From the NCBI GenBank assembly GCA_907163375.1, contig CAJQUW010011520.1, positions 124,001-188,000 on the forward strand: 64,000 nt of DNA. The letters are read 5' to 3'. This stretch comes from Prostheceraeus crozeri (taxonomy: Eukaryota > Platyhelminthes > Polycladida > Euryleptidae). The notes below the pieces were generated by a model. The model saw only the letters and a list, made by a program, of their open reading frames with translations, made no database searches and was not told where the DNA came from. Positions within the stretch are counted from its first letter, which is position 1; each line of letters begins with the position of its first letter. Made by a program: the position numbers and the translations under genes. Below, piece after piece: positions 20,522-30,905 of the stretch.

Positions 20522-21396
20522 ATGATGTTACCAAATGTTGGTGGAGGTACATATATCCCGAATAATCGTGAATCAGAAATAGAAATAGAGAACTATATCA
20601 TGAAAACTGGAGACGTTTTATCTGGCCCATTACAACTTTCTATTCTTCCACAACGAAATACAGAGATAACGAATAAACCATATGTTGATACACAAATCAA
20701 TGACTTAAAAGAAAAATATATAAATGATGTTATGGTTCCACTGATGAATGAATTAAAGTTGCTTAAACTTAATGACAAATATTAAACGAAAAATTGTTAA
20801 AACTTGATAAAAAGGATAGAAAGCTAGAAGTAAATATAGCACAACTTTTTTAAAAGATTTCAGAACAATCAAAAATTTTAATATTACTTTCTATAAAGTT
20901 AGAATCTGCAGTCATTAAAAATAAACATCAGATACAACTATTGAAAGAACAATTAGAAAATGAATTAGAAAAACTTCCTAAAAAAATTTTCAAAAATTTA
21001 AATAAGTTACAAGCTACATTCCAAAAAAGTGTTGATGAATTAAGTTCTAAAATTACTGAACAAATGAAAAAGATGAATAGAATAATAAATGAAGTAAACT
21101 CACTAAATCAAAAAGTTGATAAAATGAAAACTCTTAAAATCAATTCAGAAAATGAATTAAAGAAAAATTATAAAGGAGATAAAGAACAGCTAGATGCTGC
21201 TAAAAATCAGTTAGATGTTCTTAAAGTTAATTTGAATGCACTTAAAACGGCGTTGAAGATGAATAAGCAGAAAATGCAAGTTAATAGAAAAGAAATTAAA
21301 ATACATCACACGCTGCTTGACGTAATAGATAAAGTGCAACAGAAAAATAATAAAGTTATCACGCGGTTGTTGTCCATTCACAAACGTAAATCTTAA
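20522..21396 (+). pseudogene. Fibre-like coiled-coil protein of the Polinton (frameshifted)
   Basis: The first frame (20522-20785) begins MMLPNVGGGTYIPNN and carries MKTGDVLSGPLQL with ITNKPYVDTQI about 15 residues later. That 'G..LSG.L......(A/I).NK.YVD' signature is common in viral tail-fibre and spike proteins, where it precedes trimeric coiled coils. After a +1 shift the frame runs, with one stop, to 21396 as almost continuous coiled coil (LNKLQATFQKSVDELSSKIT; VNLNALKTALKMNKQKM), ending basic. The likely role is an external fibre or spike in a capsid-forming relative. Breaks: one frameshift near 20785 and one in-frame stop near 20851. Confidence 0.55.
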
Positions 21397-21455
21397 TCAC
21401 AAACGTGAATCTTAACGTAAATTTATTTCCCAAAAGTCAAATTTAAACTTAAAAA

Positions 21456-21910
21456 ATGCCTATAATTTATAAACAAAATCTTAAACATTTTGCTTCAAAT
21501 CAGAAAATACCACATGAACCATCTGTGAAATCTGTTTACCATTATAACAATGTAGAAACTATTCAAAAAAAGGAGATGGTGTAAATCTCGGAGCTGGAAT
21601 ATTTTCTGTTATAGGAATTATCGTTAATGTTATTAAAAATAATAAAGATTCAATTACATCCGCTACAAAAGGAGCAGCTGCTATAGGTAGTACAGCTAGT
21701 GCAATATCAAATGCTGTTAAGTCTCAAAGCGAGTTTAAACAACTAGAAACAATTCGTAAACTTAAAAATGATTCTGAAGAACTAAAAGAATTTAAAAAAC
21801 TCTCAGAGAAAACAAAAAACAAAATTGCTAACATAGCAGCAGGAGCTGATAGTAAACATGAGGAAAAAATAATTGAAGAAATAAGAGGTAATGCTTTAGC
21901 AAAATTCTAA
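21456..21910 (+). pseudogene. Small minor-capsid-like protein, one frameshift
   Basis: ATG at 21456 starts MPIIYKQNLKHFASNQKIP; a frameshift at a run of A near 21560-21575 leads into NLGAGIFSVIGIIVNVIKNN, then a Gly/Ala/Ser-rich stretch (GAAAIGSTASAISNAVKS) and a Lys/Glu coiled coil to the stop at 21908-21910. A hydrophobic glycine-rich segment followed by a basic helix is the layout of the neighbouring protein at 24479 and of small membrane-active capsid proteins in Polintons. Function is inferred from layout only. Confidence 0.45.
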
Positions 21911-22072
21911 AATACATTCTAAAAAGGAATCCTAAGAAAAATACTTATAGAAAAAGAAAAAAAGTCAAATTATTTTTCATAAAAATGTCTTCTTTGATTG
22001 AAAGTAAATTTAACTCTCCCGAGTGAAAATTACTGCCGATGTATGATTATATAAAATTCAATAAAATAATTG

Positions 22073-22108
22073 TGCCGACGTTTCGCGTCCAGACGCTTAG
22101 TCGTGGCA
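22073..22108 (-). ncRNA. Hammerhead-like motif, left-arm copy
   Basis: Exact inverted copy of the motif at 22954-22989; see there. Confidence 0.5.
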
Positions 22109-22136
22109 GAACTAGCACAGATAATGAAAGAGTGAT

Positions 22137-22880
22137 TTATAAAACTCTAATTCTCGTTGCAACAGTCTCGTGACGCCTGTTCATCAAAGGTTGATGGTAA
22201 TTAATGAAACGAGGTTCCACCAAACTTGCCTCAACCGAATCACGCACACGCTTTAAAATTTCTACATTAAAATCGTCAATGCTATTGACATTGCTACAAA
22301 TATTTCTATGATCGCTTAAAGCGCTAGAATTGTTTTTATATTTAATACTATTTTTGTGCTCGTTATATCTTAAATGAAATGGACGAGCAGTTTTATCGAT
22401 ATATTGGCCATTGCAAAATTTGCAAGTGAATTGATAAATTACACAAGTCACCTCACAGACATAATAAGAAGGCAATTTGTCACATAGGTCACAATTATTG
22501 TGCTTATAGATCGGTCTGTGACTGAATACATTACGGAGCTTTTTATTACCGGTACTAACAAAATTGATATCTAATTTGTACTTGCGAATACTGTAGTTTA
22601 TTTTTCCTATAAGACTATCACTAACAAAAGGAAGTTTTAGAGTACACTTATTGGAGTTTCCGTCTTTTTTGTATTTCTTTTTTATTTGATTTTTCTGAGC
22701 CATTTTTATGTCTTGTTGAGAGTAACCGTTACGCAATAAATTATCTTCGCACTTACTTATTGAGTTGCACTGGTACTCATTCGGTAGAAGATTGCTGTTT
22801 CTTAATTCAAGGTCTTTGAATTTTTGATTTAGGAAATTGGTTTTAACTGAATTAGGAAGCCAACTGTCTTTTTTAAAGTG
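22137..22880 (-). pseudogene. PLE-4 C-terminal region with GIY-YIG endonuclease
   Basis: The minus frame is open from about 22880 to the stop at 22137, nearly 250 codons, but has no RT core: only the connecting region (NLLRNGYSQQDIK), a Lys-rich linker, a cysteine pair in NCDLCDKLPSYYVCE and the GIY-YIG nuclease, seen as CVIYQFTCKFCNGQYIDKTA followed by R..E.. and EASLVEPRFINYHQPLMNRR. There is no upstream start codon in the frame. The nuclease looks intact; two cysteines sit between the GIY and YIG halves. The reading frame is truncated where the right arm begins. Confidence 0.8.
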
Positions 22881-22953
22881 TTACCGGAGGCTAGCTCTTT
22901 AAAGAGCTCTTAAAGAGTTTTGTAAATCACTCTTTCATTATCTGTGCTAGTTC

Positions 22954-22989
22954 TGCCACGACTAAGCGTCTGGACGCGAAACGTCGGCA
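22954..22989 (+). ncRNA. Degenerate hammerhead-like motif in the PLE-4 terminal arm
   Basis: The order is TGCC (stem I), ACGACTAA (box 1 position), GCGTC-TG-GACGC (perfect stem II), GAA, ACGT (self-complementary stem III), C, GGCA (stem I). Everything but box 1 fits a minimal type I hammerhead as known from PLEs; box 1 differs from CUGANGA at three positions that are needed for catalysis, so this copy is probably inactive. Confidence 0.5.
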
Positions 22990-24478
22990 CAATTATTTTA
23001 TTGAATTTTATATAATCATACACCGGCAGTAATTTTCACTCGGGAGAGTTTTTTCTATTACTATCATCGGAATCATGGTCCTCCCGCCTTCTGCTATTGC
23101 ATATAAAGTAAATTTAGATTAGACAATCCTCCGTTCGTCAGTTATAATCAAAAAAAAGAATGACTATATAAGAATTGCTATGAATCCCGGATCTTCTGGT
23201 AGAGTAAATACTGGAGGAGATTTAATCTTTGAAGTTGATAATCAACAAAGTTATTTATATTTACCGGAGTCCTTTTTACACTGTGAATATTCTCTATATA
23301 GTGATTCCAATTTTACAACACCATTACCAGATACCGATAATATTGCACTAGAGAATAATTTCTTTCCAAGATTATTTACACAAATGCGTTTAGATGTTGC
23401 AACTCAAAATATAGAAACAATAAGTGATTCTCCAGGTGCAATTGATACAATGCTTAGATTTGTAACAATTGGTGAAAATAATGAAAAGCATGAAATCGAA
23501 GGTTGGTTTCCAGAAAATAATGATGGTATAATTGTAGATGATTTAACTCACGCTGGAACAGATGCAGCAGGAATTGCGAAAGATGTAGAAAATATTGCAA
23601 ATCATTTAAATAAAACAAATAATACTGCATATAAAGAAAGGTGTGTTTTTAACAAGAAAAGTAAACAGACAGTAAATTGGTCATTGTCTCCATTATTCGG
23701 ATATTTAGATAATGACAAAATATTACATCAATTAAAATTTAAATTAATAATTCATCGCACAGCAGATAATGAATTAATCTTTTATGGTAAGACTGGAAAA
23801 AAAGCATATTTAAAAATTGATAGACTTGAATGGTGGATAAAACATATTACTCCTGGTTTAGAGGTTGAATCAACTATTGCAAAAAGATTAAACACTAACG
23901 AACCAACTCCAGTAAACTTTCTAAAGCGTAATGCTAGTTCAGTAACTTTTTCTGAACAAAGATTTAACTGGCGTTTCACAAGGACGTCAAATACTCCAAG
24001 ATATTTATTACTAACTATTCAAAGAAATGATTCTCCAAGTTTGATAAGAACAACAATCTTTTCCATGTTAACACAATTCGAAGTTTACAAGTTTCATTAA
24101 ATCAAACCCGATATCCTATTGATCCATTAAGATTCGATGATTCCGATAATCAATTTATGGAAGGATATGATGCTTATAGAAATCTCTGTATAGAATTTGG
24201 AGTTGAACCACAATTAACTCCTGGAGATTGGAGACATTTATATTCTGTTTTTCTGCTTCAATTTAAGTGAACAATCTGAAGATATTGTTAAAAATGGTTG
24301 TGATGTAACAATTAATATTGAAAAGAAAGATTCCACAACTTCATTAATGGCTTATGGTTTACTGCTAGAAGATGTAAAATATTCTATTGAAATTTTTAAT
24401 GGAAAGATGGTTAGAATAAGTTAATTAAAATTTTTGGTAACTTTAAATTTGCTCCTAACTTAAAATTTTTTATTAAAA

Positions 24479-24967
24479 ATGTCAATAGCGAAAAGTAATA
24501 ATAATAACAATAAAACAGCTGAATTAAAACTACGTAACATTGCTGACAAAAATACACCTAAAACTATTGCGATCAGCAAAAAGAAATATTACATAAGTAG
24601 ACCAATGATAGAGGATATTAAATTACAAGAGGAAAAGAATGGTGGAATTCTCCCATTAATTCCACTAATAATAGGAGGTATAGCAGCTGCAGGAAGTGTT
24701 GCAGGTGGGACAGCTGGTATTGTCCAAGCAGTAAATAAAAATAAATCAGAGAAGGCAGCATTAGAAGAACAAAAACGTCATAACAGAGAGTTAGAGAAAG
24801 TTGCTAGGGGAGAAGGAATAGTAGATAATTTTATTAGTAAATTAAATTTAGTTGATGAAGGAAAACCAGTTCTCAAAAACATTCTACATGATGTTGATGA
24901 CTTAATAGATATAGAAGAAACTAAAGATGGTTCTGGAATATATCTAAGTCCTAGTATGATTAGGTAA
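24479..24967 (+). CDS. pVI/pX-like minor capsid protein of the Polinton
   Basis: An intact 162-residue frame. It has a hydrophilic start with an Asn run, then a Gly/Ala/Ile-rich membrane-active-looking segment at about residues 58-85 (GGILPLIPLIIGGIAAAGSV), a Lys/Glu-rich helix (EEQKRHNRELEKVARGEG) and a short C-terminal tail ending GIYLSPSMIR. A hydrophobic glycine-rich segment after 'LPL.P.I' recurs in small Polinton and adintovirus-type proteins compared with adenovirus pVI or pX. It sits 54 bp after the capsid gene and 88 bp before the PLA2 gene, in the same direction. It is the only undamaged gene in the element. Confidence 0.6.
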   Translation: MSIAKSNNNNNKTAELKLRNIADKNTPKTIAISKKKYYISRPMIEDIKLQEEKNGGILPLIPLIIGGIAAAGSVAGGTAGIVQAVNKNKSEKAALEEQKRHNRELEKVARGEGIVDNFISKLNLVDEGKPVLKNILHDVDDLIDIEETKDGSGIYLSPSMIR

Positions 24968-25055
24968 TAACCTCAGGACCATTGGTCCGATTCGTTGACA
25001 AACATTTGTGATAAATATATTGTTATAAAGTTATAAATATTTTTTTACCATTAAA

Positions 25056-26405
25056 ATGTCGTCTACAAATTCTACCAGTTCTACAAATTCCGAAAATTTC
25101 ATTAAATTAAAAATTTCTAATTTAGATTTATTGAATTATCTCTTAAAAGTACATTCTGGCCACCAGCTGCACACCGGTCGGCTGCACACTGGAGGTGACA
25201 TACAAAAAGCATTAGAAAACTTTCTTGGATTTATTTGGAGTAAATATTCGAAAGAAAAACATCTTCCTGGTCATTCATATACCAGTCCAGGAACTCGATT
25301 AGATGTAAGACTAGATGAGAATAATAATCCAAAACCAGGTGAAGAATCAATAAACAGAGTTGATGCAGCAGCTTATAGACACGATTTAGCTTGTCGAAAT
25401 CATTACCTAAAATCTCGTCATGAAGCTGATAGGAAAATGATAGAAGAATTGGATAATATTCAAAATCCTTCCTTTAGAGAAAGAATTGAAAGAATGTTCA
25501 TAAAGAAAGCATTACAAGCAAAAATACTGTTCGCTCAGGGTTTAGACAAAACTCATGAGTCTAAAACCTGCGCGTCCGAAATGTCGGATGACCTAGATCG
25601 GCATAGTGGAAATTATGCCCCCGAAATTCATAAGGAATATAGAAAGCCTAAATATCTGTTGAAGGTAAAAGTACTTAATAAAGATGATATTTGGAGTGCT
25701 GATCTTATTCAGATGCCGAATGAAAGAGATTATAAATACGCATTGACCGTTATAGATTTATATACACGATACGCTTGGGTGAAGCCTTTAGAAAACAAGT
25801 GGTCAGCCAGTTAAATATGCGTTTGAAGAAGTCTTTAAAGAAAGTAATAGAAAGCCAAAGAAGCTATTCGTTGATAAAGGATCTGAATTTTATAACAGAA
25901 ATGTTAAACCATTATTTGAAACTGTCTATTCCACAGAAAATGCTGGAAAAGCCGTAGTAATAGAAAGATTTAATAGAACGTTAGAAGTAAATTATTTAAG
26001 AAATTTACAGAACAAGGAAATCAGAAATGGTTAAAAATATTACCAGGAATTGTAGAAGAGTATAACAGTAAGATTCATTCAAGTATTGAAGAAACTCCAA
26101 AGAATGCTTCTGACGATCCTGATTTAATACGAAAGAAAATAATCGAAAATAATTATTCGAATGAGAGTAATCCGAATTTACATGTACAGAAACGTAAGCC
26201 GAAATTTAAGATTGGAGATAGGGTACGAATATTTAAGTATAAGAATAAATTTGAAAAAGGTCTTGTAGCTTATTGGACTAAAGAGATATTTGAAGTTTGT
26301 AAAATAAATCAAACTTCTGCGATTACTTATGAAATTTAAGAATTAGATAATGAGGAAATCAGAGGCAGATTTTATGAAAATGAATTACAAATAACTGAGC
26401 TTTAG
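25056..26405 (+). pseudogene. PLA2-like domain joined to a retroviral-type integrase (broken)
   Basis: The 252-residue open frame has a parvovirus-type phospholipase A2-like motif: LPGHSYTSPGTRLD (residues 70-83, a weak calcium loop) and RVDAAAYRHDLAC (101-113) with the HD catalytic pair at 109-110. It then runs without a stop into an integrase core, with the first catalytic aspartate at 216 in WSADLIQ. A frameshift near 25800 ends the frame; the rest, in other frames, has FVDKGSEFYN, IERFNRTL and a C-terminal FKIGDRVRI domain ending at 26405. The spacing from the second aspartate to the glutamate is 29 residues by my count against the usual 35, so a deletion is likely. Met176 (MSDDL) could be an independent integrase start. 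Integrase inserts Polinton DNA; the PLA2 domain in viruses helps membrane passage. Confidence 0.75.
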
Positions 26406-26479
26406 CTTCACTTGAGGTTTAATTACGAGTATCCTTTAGCTAGCCATTGGAACTAACGTTTTTCGGGAATTAAATTCCC

Positions 26480-26966
26480 TTATTCAATTTCCTTATTCAA
26501 TTCTAACATAATACCAGGAAATGGTACTCCTTTTTGCAATTTGTATAAAACGTAAATACATAATTGACCACAGTAAGTTGTTCCTGGTTTTTGAATTTGA
26601 AAAGTATTGTATGTTCCATTTCCCAGTATTTCTTTTACTTCATTTGTAGGGGGAAGTCCGTATGAATCGAACTAATAGTTCTGAGCCTCCGGGTGATCGA
26701 AATAATAGTTTTCTACATTATCAGTATTCTTACTCCCCGCAAACCAATGTACTCCTTTTTGTTGATGTATGGAGATTTGTTATGAAGTTCAAAGGAATCG
26801 GTTTATTAGCAGAGCTAGTGCTTCGCACATCTTTAATCAACTGCAAATTATTTCTCATCAATACCTGAAAATTCTTTATTCCCAACTGTTTTGCGATCTT
26901 ATTTAAATCGAAATTTGACGTGGTTTGTTTGCCGTATAATTTAAAGAACTCGGTCATGTCAATCAT
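26480..26966 (-). pseudogene. Adenain-like cysteine protease of the Polinton (frameshifted)
   Basis: The minus frame from 26966 has LNKIAKQLGIKNFQVLMRNN, the start of Polinton proteases, then TNLHTST. The His-Trp pair expected just after this is readable in the next frame near 26745-26752, so a frameshift removes the catalytic histidine from the open part. Further down, in shifted frames, are a YYFD segment with the GLPPTNEV-like block near 26650-26665, and QKPGTTYCGQLCIY with the catalytic cysteine at about 26580. The end is at 26480-26482. The family matures capsid proteins in Polintons and adenoviruses; this copy is inactive. It lies convergent to the integrase gene. Confidence 0.65.
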
Positions 26967-27680
26967 TTTAAATGGAATAAAATCTATTTCAGAAATTTCT
27001 CAAAAGAATTGGCGCGTAGCAGCTGCTAAAATTGTGACAGCTGATAGGGGTGAGGCAAAGCTCAGACAATAGCGCATAATGCGGGTTGTGAAATCTCATT
27101 CACACTATAAGAACAAAAGAACAAATACAATCTAAACACAATAGACATATGAGAGAGAGAAAAGATAAGTGAATGAATGAATGAACATTTCTCTTCATTC
27201 ATTTTGGTTTCCATAACAATCATTAATGCGACATTATTTTGAATGGAAAAGTACACCGACTCTCGAACAATGTCGGCACTTTTGTCGACAACTATGTCGG
27301 CGCTTTTATCGACAACTATGTCGGCGCTTTTATCGACAAACTTTCTGACACATTTTCTGGCTCCCAGAACGGTTTTGGTGTAAATTTCCATTAGCGTTCA
27401 AGGTCATTCTATTAAAAGCATACGGGAATTATTCTCATTGAAGACAAGCAATTGTTTTAAAGAATGCATGTCATTGTGAATACAATATTCCTGTAACAGA
27501 CAGGATCGAGAGAGAGAAAGAAGTCACGCTGCTCCGTAAAAGTTTAATTGAGTTGTCCAACCAAACAATGTCATGGCATGATATACATATCATATAATAC
27601 GGATCAACAAAGGCAATGAATAGACATCAGATCATTCAGTCAATTAGCAGCATCACGAGAACAATTGTCAAGTGCGATTG
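26967..27680. other. Polinton right interior, no clear gene
   Basis: A minus frame at 27391-27062 covers a 24-bp minisatellite and has no recognisable domain. Tandem TGAA units occur at about 27170-27185. I see no other gene. Confidence 0.5.
27267..27343 (-). repeat. Three-copy 24-bp minisatellite coding for VDKSADIV
   Basis: Three adjacent units of AACTATGTCGGCGCTTTTATC-type sequence keep the frame of a 109-codon minus-strand ORF and encode VDKSADIV three times. The first unit differs at two positions. Such short in-frame amplification may be recent. Confidence 0.8.
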
Positions 27681-27920
27681 TCAGTTATGTCGATGAGTAA
27701 GAAGAAAAAGAGATCTCATCACGAACAGTTCCAATTCCTTGTGTTGCGTTTCCTTATCTTTCATATACTTAACTCTATCATTGTGTTTTTGAATGTTCAT
27801 CTTTTCGATGTTCATCTTTTCGATGTCCATTAAAGTAGAACTACGTTCATTTATTAACGAAGGATGCATTCTCGAAGTTCCTTCCATTTTTGAGGTTTCT
27901 TCCACTTTTGTTTCATCCAT
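27681..27920 (-). CDS. Right-end copy of the TIR-proximal protein
   Basis: The frame starts MDETKVEETSKMEGTSRMHP and includes two copies of DIEKMNIEKM-type sequence and RVKYMKDKETQ, matching the start encoded in the left TIR (METSKMEETS ... RVRYMKDKES). It diverges after the TIR edge at about 27750 and ends at 27681 with an unrelated short tail. As both TIRs carry the gene start, one side may be only a relic of the other. Confidence 0.4.
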   Translation of the reverse strand: MDETKVEETSKMEGTSRMHPSLINERSSTLMDIEKMNIEKMNIQKHNDRVKYMKDKETQHKELELFVMRSLFLLTHRHN

Positions 27921-28314
27921 TTTTTTAATAAATATTTTGAATACAATCTTCTTAAATTCTTAGACTAGCTAAATTTTTAGTCTTCTTAAATTTTCGACTA
28001 CGTGAAATTTTCGACCACGTGATATTTTTTGGACTGCCTAAATTTTCCACTACGTGAAATTTTTGAAACCTCCTTTCAGTATATGAAAAAATCCCAACGA
28101 GCTTAAAACTGTTTTTTTTGATTTTATCCTTAAAATTATTTTTATCTATAAAACTCTTTTTCAGTGTATGAAATATTTCCTATACTCATTCTGGCGGTAT
28201 CATATTTTTTCTTTTTAGTTGTCCTGAATCGGTCATATATTCATTTTTTGCATTTTTGGGGTACCTTACTTTTTTTATTTTTGCTTGTCCTGGACCGGTC
28301 ATATATACATTACT
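27750..28314 (-). repeat. Polinton right terminal inverted repeat
   Basis: Reverse complement of 17509-18045 with small indels. It ends CATATATACATTACT at 28314, directly followed by the TTCGGG duplication. Confidence 0.9.
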
Positions 28315-28320
28315 TTCGGG

Positions 28321-29629
28321 AGACATGTGTATCTTTCTCACGCTAAAAGGTATCTTGACAACAATTGTATTAATCACATTGTCGATCAGTGAGGTCGGTT
28401 GGTAGATATCACATGGTAAGAAAATCAGTGTTGATAAACATATTAAATTGTGGATGATAGAATGTAAAAGTTGATGTAGTCGGATTCATCTATATATGAT
28501 TTCATCTATATCAATTACTTCATGTATAGTAATTCTCATTCTGTAGCTCTTCATGGTCGGGAATGAGACATTTTCAGATAAAGTAACCGAAATTCACCGA
28601 GTAAATTTATGTGGAAAGTCTAGATTTTCACACAGCTGCAGCGTAGGACGTGAACAGTTTCTGTATTGAGTAGGCTACTTTGTTTATCGGCCTTTACATT
28701 TAGCGCAGAGCTAAAGTCCTAAGCCTAAAATGCTCATTTTCAACTATAATTCTCCACGAAAATATAGCTTGTGCTCAGTGCTACAAATCATCCATGCTAT
28801 GTTTGCAAGCGTCACTATGGTTTTCATCGATAAATTTGATTTTAGTCAGCTGCTGTTGTGACTTGTTATGCTGTTTCATGAGAACCACTTCAGAAAACGC
28901 ATTTACCATGCTTTATGAAAGCTTCGTTCTCATTAGTTCACGTTAGTGATTTTTTGAGCCAGTAAAATAACTTGCATGAAGTCTCTCACTGTCGCTATCG
29001 TTAAGTGGGAGCTTAGTCACTCGCAGAGGTAGATTTTGATGCATTACATCGAATAAGCTAGTAGCTCCTTTAACATTGCACTTCTTCTTAGTGAACTCGA
29101 AACTTGTAAACTTGACCCATGCGCATAAAACGCGGTTGAAAGCGTGGCCAAGGCGTTGCTAAAGTTTCATTCGTTGTCCTGCTTTATAAAAATCTTATGA
29201 ATTGTCTTTCATCGCTCTTTCAGCTACAAAATGATCCAAATTTCTGAATATGGCTAGAAATATGTATCAGAAATTCGGAATGTGTCTCCCCCTTGCATTG
29301 ATTCGTCTTCTGAGTTTTTGAGAAATGCAGTGATTTATTCAGCGAAACAGACTTGCTTCACAGCTGTAAGCAACTTCAAAACACAATGCAAAAGAACATC
29401 TATTTTATTTACTATAGCAGATTTCCTCCATTTTTTATTTATTTGTGAGGCAATCAGTATATAGCACCTGCTCAGAGACCCTACTGGAATCTTTACATAA
29501 ACTACATACATGTAGAGTGCGCTGGATAATGCACCAGCTGATTCCCTCGTTTACTAATTAATAATTGCACATTCACTTGTATGTGATGTGTAGTACAGGC
29601 CCAATCTACAGAGACATGACATAGATATA
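28321..29629. other. No gene recognised
   Basis: About 1.3 kb with only short chance reading frames on both strands. No inverted ends, long repeats or protein motifs that I can support. It may be host intergenic DNA. Confidence 0.5.
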
Positions 29630-30903
29630 GGGGAGAGTGGGGTGATTTGGCACCTTTTCGTAAATCGGCTACCATGACCAAACAACGAATTTATCATTAA
29701 TTTGCATATAATTTCTTTGTTATTCAACGTATTTCCTAACTTTGTTGCAGTGCAACTTTTCTTCGATTCGGCCTTCTTCATCTTCAAATTTGAGATTCAA
29801 AAAAAGTTCAAAAAGTGCCATATCACTCCATTGATGGGGTGACATGGCACCGCGATGGGGTGATATGGCACTCTCTAATTTAGCGTAATTACAACTTGCC
29901 TCTTAGCGCCACGATGCTACAATTCAATGAATTGGAGTATGTAGATTTCTAATGACTATGTATTTCATGATAACAAACATGTTCCTGTACATACTACTTA
30001 AACATAAGGGACCTAGACCCACATTAGCGTATAATTAGGACTTCCTGTCATACTGCGTAGCTGGGGCTGTTTCGTACGTTATTTGAAGCATGTACGAACT
30101 CAAATATGCGCTTCTGATTCGCAAATGGGCCTACTCCGTCAAATTTCAATGTGCTACCGGCACTGAGCAGGCACAGAAAACTAATTTAAAGTAAAAATGA
30201 ATCTTTTTGTCAAATTGATTTGAAAAATTGCAGACCTAATGCACCTACAAAACGGGGAACGAAGGCAGTTACATCTCATATACATAGGCTTAAGAAACTT
30301 GGAATAATATGGAAGAAGTGGTGCTCCACAAGTGCAATATGGATGCGCGCCCTTAAAGCGAGACTGTTTAGGCCTATTGAAGAAACTCAAATCCAGCATG
30401 AGCCGAATTGGGCTGGGCTCCACTGAGTGTCAGATAATAGGTTTGCTATTAGTAATAAATAATTATGAGATATGTATTACTTATTTCAGATTGTATAACG
30501 CTAATAATTAAGACACATGCAGTGCCATATCACCCCATTCGACTTTTCAAAAGTAAACAGCTGCCGTCTCGATTGTATCAAAGATTTGGAAAATTCGTTG
30601 CTATGACCTCATACTCCATTGACTTCGTCAAGAGAAAACATGCAGTACCGGTTGATCTTAGCTGTTGGGGACAAAATATCCCAAAAGTTTCATAAGTGCA
30701 AAACCTTTTTATAAGTAAGGTAGACATGATTTCCACCTCTGGTGGAATAACAAAGTGTACTATAAATATAGTTCATATACGCCAAATGTCCTTCATACTG
30801 AAGCTTCAATATGTATATTTCGGATTTTTAATACAAAGCAAGAATTCGGCTGTAGGGGGTGGGTGCCACATCACCCCGTGTGCGAAATCACCCCACTCTC
30901 CCC
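29630..30903. mobile_element. Non-autonomous DNA transposon with TA target site
   Basis: The ends are inverted copies of GGGGAGAGTGGGGTGATTT and TA stands on both sides (29628-29629, 30904-30905). Additional copies of GGGGTGATATGGCAC occur near 29835, 29855 and, inverted, near 30520-30535 and 30865, so the ends are built of repeated motifs. The interior contains a Lys-rich plus-strand frame (30220-30426) that I do not recognise and no DDE motif. A TA target fits the Tc1/mariner/pogo superfamily, but other superfamilies are possible. Confidence 0.7.
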
Positions 30904-30905
30904 TA

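Larger units (their letters stand above)
22013..23104 (-). mobile_element. PLE-4 inserted in the capsid gene, 12-bp TSD
   Basis: AAAGTAAATTTA flanks the insert exactly (22001-22012 and 23105-23116). The insert has inverted arms of about 140 bp (22013-22146 and 22919-23052), an extra 52 bp at its right end, and a minus-strand GIY-YIG gene. At 1.09 kb it is a 5'-truncated PLE of a lineage distinct from PLE-1 to PLE-3. Confidence 0.92.
21985..24424 (+). pseudogene. Major-capsid-like protein, split by a PLE and frameshifted
   Basis: The main open part (23180-24100, 306 residues) contains the NPGSSGRVNTGGDLIFEVDN start, FFPRLFTQMRLDVATQNIET, YKERC followed about 30 residues later by LFGYLDNDKILHQLKFKLII, and LERLEWW-like IDRLEWWIKHITPGLEVEST. 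This order resembles the double-jelly-roll capsid family represented in nematode Mavericks by the uncharacterised F54H12.2-type protein. A short upstream start at 21985 is interrupted after nine codons by PLE-4 (22013-23104). After 24100 the C-terminal jelly roll continues in two other frames to the stop at 24422-24424. So there is one insertion and at least two frameshifts; the gene is dead. The capsid call rests on motif order, not on an alignment. Confidence 0.65.
17509..28314. mobile_element. Polinton/Maverick-type element, 10.8 kb, 6-bp TSD
   Basis: The element starts AGTAATGTATATATGAC and ends with its inverse, GTCATATATACATTACT. TTCGGG stands directly outside both ends (17503-17508 and 28315-28320), a perfect 6-bp target-site duplication. 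Long terminal inverted repeats of about 540 bp, AG/CT ends and a 6-bp TSD are the defining features of Polintons. Inside are a capsid protein, minor capsid-like proteins, a fibre-like protein, a PLA2/integrase fusion and an adenain-like protease, all broken by stops or frameshifts except the small protein at 24479. No polymerase B and no packaging ATPase are recognisable. A PLE (22013-23104) inserted later. Confidence 0.9.
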
